Assembly (NCBI GenBank): GCA_946894095.1
Contig: OX335660.1
Span: 4,965,001-5,029,000 of the forward strand
Reading direction: 5' to 3'
Source: Incurvaria masculella
Taxonomy: Eukaryota; Arthropoda; Insecta; Lepidoptera; Incurvariidae
DNA: 64,000 nt
Shown: one piece after another, positions 60,520 through 64,000 of the stretch
How positions within the stretch are numbered: position 1 is the stretch's first letter
Layout: each line of letters begins with the position of its first letter
Made by a program: the position numbers and the translations under genes
The notes under the pieces: model-generated
Databases searched by the model: none
What the model was told of the DNA's origin: nothing
The model's input: the letters and a program-made list of their open reading frames with translations, nothing else

Positions 60520-61320
60520 CCTCATGAAAAACTCCAACCAAAATGCGGTTTTCTCCATGGATCGGAGCTGTTGACTCGTTCATTTATTTTTCTTCAGTCA
60601 CCGAGTCGTGAGCTCCGACCCAAGCAGATCGCTGTCGCCCGCCTCCATTTTATTGTTTATTAAGTGTTATTTTCCCTATTTTTACCATTACATTTTTGAT
60701 TCTTTTTAATCACGGCCCCCTGGCCCGGAACCCTGGCTTCGCTTTCCAGGCCGGTGTACCACACACAGTTAATTTTATTTCATCCAAGTTTATTTGCGCC
60801 GGCCGCCAGCGAAGCCCTATCTTCCCCTGTAGTCGCATCATTGCGATTTTGGTTGTGTTATTATATTAAGCCCCTGGATTTGAAGCTAGCTGGATGGATA
60901 GGATGAAAGAACGACCTTCTAGGACCTACCCATGAAAATATTATAGTGCGGAAACAATTCCTTCATATTAAAAAAAATTCAAACTTTCCTATAAATTTGT
61001 AATTATCAATTGGCGCGCGGTCGCTAATGGATGAATCCGTTTCACGGTAATTACGTAGTTGCCAGGTGAAATGCATTAAACCCACATTGTGTGGTAATTG
61101 TAGTATTTTTGGACGTAAATTAATACTTGGTGTATTTAAATTGCTCCAAAACCGACCTAGCCGCCCCGACATTACATGTTGGTGTGCGTCATCCCTAGAG
61201 TGTTTTTTAGAAGTGCGGAGACGAAAGCTCGCGCAGGAGGGCCGACCGAGCTAGTCTTTCGGCGTAGCCACCAACTTCACTTGGTTGGGCTTTCGTAATA
61301 GATCCAAAAACCATAATACA
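60520..61320. other. No recognised feature
   Basis: Contains a GC-richer stretch at 60715-60830 (CTGGCCCGGAACCCTGGC) without a readable domain. Nothing supported. Confidence 0.35.
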
Positions 61321-61433
61321 TAAACAGAATAGGTCGGGGTAATTATATAGTGGCAATACACGTTGTGCAGTAGGTTTGGATTGATCAATGCAATCGATTC
61401 AGTCTCTCTACATTCTGTTCAGTCGCCCTTTGG

Positions 61434-62111
61434 TTGTACTGTGCGGTGGTCTGTTACCGTTTTCTCTTTGAGGTTAACGTGTTGAGCATGTCCGTGTCGC
61501 CGCCGCCGGCGTTGCAGGCCCAGCCTCCGCCGGCGGCGCTACCTCGAGCAGCGCCTCAGTTTAATGTGGACCCGGTGTATGTTAAACGTGAGCTGTACTC
61601 TTGTGAGATGGCGAATATGTGGTTTTTCCGAAAACTATATCAACGTTTAGGGACCCACGAGCAATATTTAGCTTTCGCTGAAGAGCAAAGACTTATATTA
61701 GACTTTAAGGAGTGCCGTGTTCACCGTTGCGCCATGCATTTAGTGATGCAAGGGAACAATACCTTCCTTTGTTTGTAGAAAAGGCACGTGCAGAACGCGG
61801 TCTAGGATAAGTCGCGCTACTGGCACGTATTGCGAGACAATTAAAACCAAGAACGCGAAAATTTCCTTGTCGCGTTTTTTTTTAAATGTACTGTTTTGCG
61901 CATCGACTATCAATTAGACGCGTACGAATTCACGGAGGACCCCGAGAAAAACGAAGAGGATGGTGATTTGTCGCCAACCACAGTGATCGATTGGTTTAGT
62001 TATTGTAGAGAGACAATATTGACGGATTATTTCTCCGTTGAAGAAGCGCAGGGCAAAATTGGTGGTCCTGGAAAAGTCGTCCAAATCGACGAAAGTAAAT
62101 TTGGACACTGA
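61434..62111 (+). pseudogene. Merlin (IS1016-like) transposase N-terminal half
   Basis: Frame 61434-61778 includes the zinc-ribbon-like CRVHRCAMHLVMQG and ends early. Shifting frame, 61760-61880 reads VCRKGTCRTRSRISRATGTY and KISLSRFFLN. The first frame's sister (61896-62111) reads TTVIDWFSYCRE, GKIGGPGKVVQIDESKFG, the IGG-G-VVQIDES-FG block with the first catalytic Asp of Merlin/ISXO2-type DDE enzymes. The protein stops there; downstream 62112-62480 is unrelated. The remaining D and E are missing. Confidence 0.7.
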
Positions 62112-62739
62112 GGAAATTCGCCAAGAAGATTTTTTTTCGAATCCAGCCCTGATCGCGAAAATCACCGTTTTGAATGAAAACATCATGAAAAGGTTTGCCG
62201 TAATCCTCACATGCAAGGAAAAGCTGAATTAGAATAAAATTGGGGAGTATTGCCTCGAGACGGTCAACAAGTTTTTTTGACACTAAACAATTGCTACAGC
62301 ATGCCACCTACATCCATGGAGAGGCAATAATGGAAATCTGTATTTTTCCCAAGAATGCGCAACAAAGATTACAAAAAAAATCGACTACGACATTCGACAA
62401 AGTGCCGGTAGCACGAACGAAGATGGTGTGCAAAAATGTGTATGCAAAAATGTCAAAATGATAAATAAAAAATAAATGAATAAAATGTATCCAGCACCCC
62501 GGAGCGCTGGTATCGTGAGACCCCTTATCCTTATCTGGATTTAGTTTTAGTCCTTTCGGAGCAACGTCGACAGGGTAAGCCAGTACGCCCTTTAAACAGA
62601 GGTTTGTTCATGTAAAACCGGAATGAGTGGCTTTGCTGAGGAGCAAAGGTGCTCAGAAAAGCCAAATACACCTCGCCTCTCCAAACCACGCTCAACGATG
62701 CACCATGCTAGCAGGTTTTCGGACTATCGCTGAGCTATC

Positions 62740-62935
62740 GAGCTTGTTAAAATTACGCCAACAGGTTAAAGACAACCAGGTAATAGATATAAGGAAAGAC
62801 GCCCGCCGGCAGACAGTTCCACATCCTGGCGGTGCAGCAGAGAAATAAGTTTGAGAAACAGTACGTTCTCAAAAGCTCATTCATTAATTTCAGTTGCCGA
62901 CGTTCTGCAACAATCTTCCGTGTGAGTCCGGTGTC
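62740..62935 (-). pseudogene. LINE ORF2 C-terminal fragment
   Basis: Minus strand reads LLRTYCFSNLFLCCTARMWNCLPAGVFPYIYYLVVFN, the R-WN-LPA-VFP signature. It runs into D2, whose left part may be the same LINE (ERRQLKLMNE just upstream). Confidence 0.6.
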
Positions 62936-63835
62936 AACCTTCCCATACCTGATTTCACTCAAACCGTTCGCGCGTCGTTCCCTCCGCTCCCCGCAAGCAC
63001 ACCGCAAGCTATGATACGCTGGTGCCTACCTCTTTAAACGTTCTTGTGCTGGGCATAGGGCTCCCTCAACCTTAAAACAACGAAACCCCAGGAAGCCTGT
63101 AGGTGCATCGTACGTGTTGAGATAACATGTCTCGGAAAATATCGTCTATGGTAAGAAGGCTTTTCCATTGAATTACTCCACAGCGACTTCGACGCCTAGG
63201 CAATCTTCTTTCACGAGGGAAAGCCCCTATTGTCAATGTCAACACGATAGTCAGAGGGATCGGAAGTCGCCTTCTCGATGCCTCGTGACCGCCTCTCTGC
63301 TTCTTGTGGGCACCTGCAATGGATTTGGCTGAAGTGAAATTGAGTTTATTGGAGACCTCACACCTAAGAAAGGTACTTCAATAAGGAAAAACAAAAACAA
63401 CTTTCACTCCTCCGTTTAGGCTATCGAATAACAAACAGATACCTAAGGAGCGCAATACCCGGGAGTGCATAATCCTGGGTTTTTTACATTTACAAAATCA
63501 CGTATTTCTTGAAAGAAACTATATTTTGTTTTAGACAATTCAGGTTCAGTGCTCTAAACAGTAGAGGTAGTTCGGTAGACGAGCTGAGGCAGCAGTCGTG
63601 CTGCATGAGAATGATTGCAAAAAACATTTTTTTTTTTTGAGTTTCGCAGATACATCATACATCGATACCGGTGACGGCCCAAAATTGCCTAGTCCACCCC
63701 TGGAAGATCTGGTTTTTATAAATTCGATTCCACTTGAATTCAAAGTGGACAGCAACAAATTCGATTCTGACACGGCAAATGTTGTCTTTAGATCGGCCTT
63801 GAAGAAACTTTTCAGACTTGCGCTCGCCTATTTAT
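62878..63835. repeat. Duplicated block D2
   Basis: Second copy of D1, continuing past the D1 interruption to GAAGCAATGTACTTCAGG at 63850. The plus-strand frame 63598-63894 (DTGDGPKLPSPPLEDLVF, LEFKVDSNKFDSDT) is unbroken here but has no known domain. Confidence 0.75.
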
Positions 63836-64000
63836 GCCTATGTACAAGAAGCAATGTACTTCAGGTCGCTCAGTCTTGTACTCGTTGTGAATAGGCGAGC
63901 ACCGAGGATAACTCAAGTTTTACGTGTCTCTAGGTTTTTTACCACATATTGAATCACTGAACATCCATGCCTCTTCGGGAATAGAAGACCATGCCTATAA

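Overview
The window is eukaryotic, AT-rich and very dense in transposable elements. The best host gene is a split gene whose translation matches the RNF121/RNF175 family. Together with many TE families (CR1/Jockey-type LINEs, BEL/Pao, hAT, pogo, mariner, PIF/Harbinger, Merlin, THAP, copia and Arc/gypsy-type gag) and the dispersed CCGGCCAAGTGCGAGTC...GGTACGGAACCCT repeat, this points to an insect, most likely a moth or butterfly. There are no operons, rRNA genes or convincing tRNA genes. All assignments come from reading translations and repeats by eye; no searches were run.

Left part (1-13.7 kb): a reading frame with 20-residue repeats, a broken LINE, then RNF121 on the minus strand. Seven coding exons with canonical GT/AG junctions and compatible phases run from 13664 down to 3817; the last exon must lie beyond the left edge. 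Its introns hold a complete hAT transposon (9133-11671, 8-bp TSD, intact ORF on the gene's strand), copies of the GGGTTCCG repeat, SINE-like pieces and LINE tails.

Middle (13.7-26.9 kb): a LINE ORF1 scrap, a deleted PIF/Harbinger transposase, and a LINE with both ORFs intact (17.2-22 kb, minus). Its ORF2 has no ATG before the endonuclease start, overlaps ORF1 in the -1 frame, and meets it at a U UUU UUA heptamer. ORF1 carries two PCNA-box-like motifs. After it come a DUF4780-like pseudogene, an RT scrap, a tandem repeat of about 260 bp and copia gag debris.

Right-centre (26.9-55.4 kb): a mosaic segment (unknown ORF, gag/Arc-like piece, THAP pseudogene, LINE tail) is present twice in direct orientation, as copy A (about 26.9-45.2 kb) and copy B (about 45.2-55.4 kb). 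Each copy carries different younger insertions, so each serves as the empty-site control for the other. Copy A has a pogo element (29003-31810, TA), a 7.6-kb Harbinger-like composite (about 32386-39994, itself holding a mariner, SINEs, an hAT MITE and a hairpin) and a small non-autonomous LTR element (43334-44843). Copy B has a complete BEL/Pao retrotransposon (46868-53777, 5-bp TSD, one 1771-codon gag-pol ORF).

Right end (55.4-64 kb): decayed material. It includes an unidentified ORF remnant, a duplicated block of about 0.9 kb (58.1-59.0 and 62.9-63.8 kb), a LINE RNase H fragment inserted in the first of these, a Tc1-like scrap and a Merlin-like transposase remnant.
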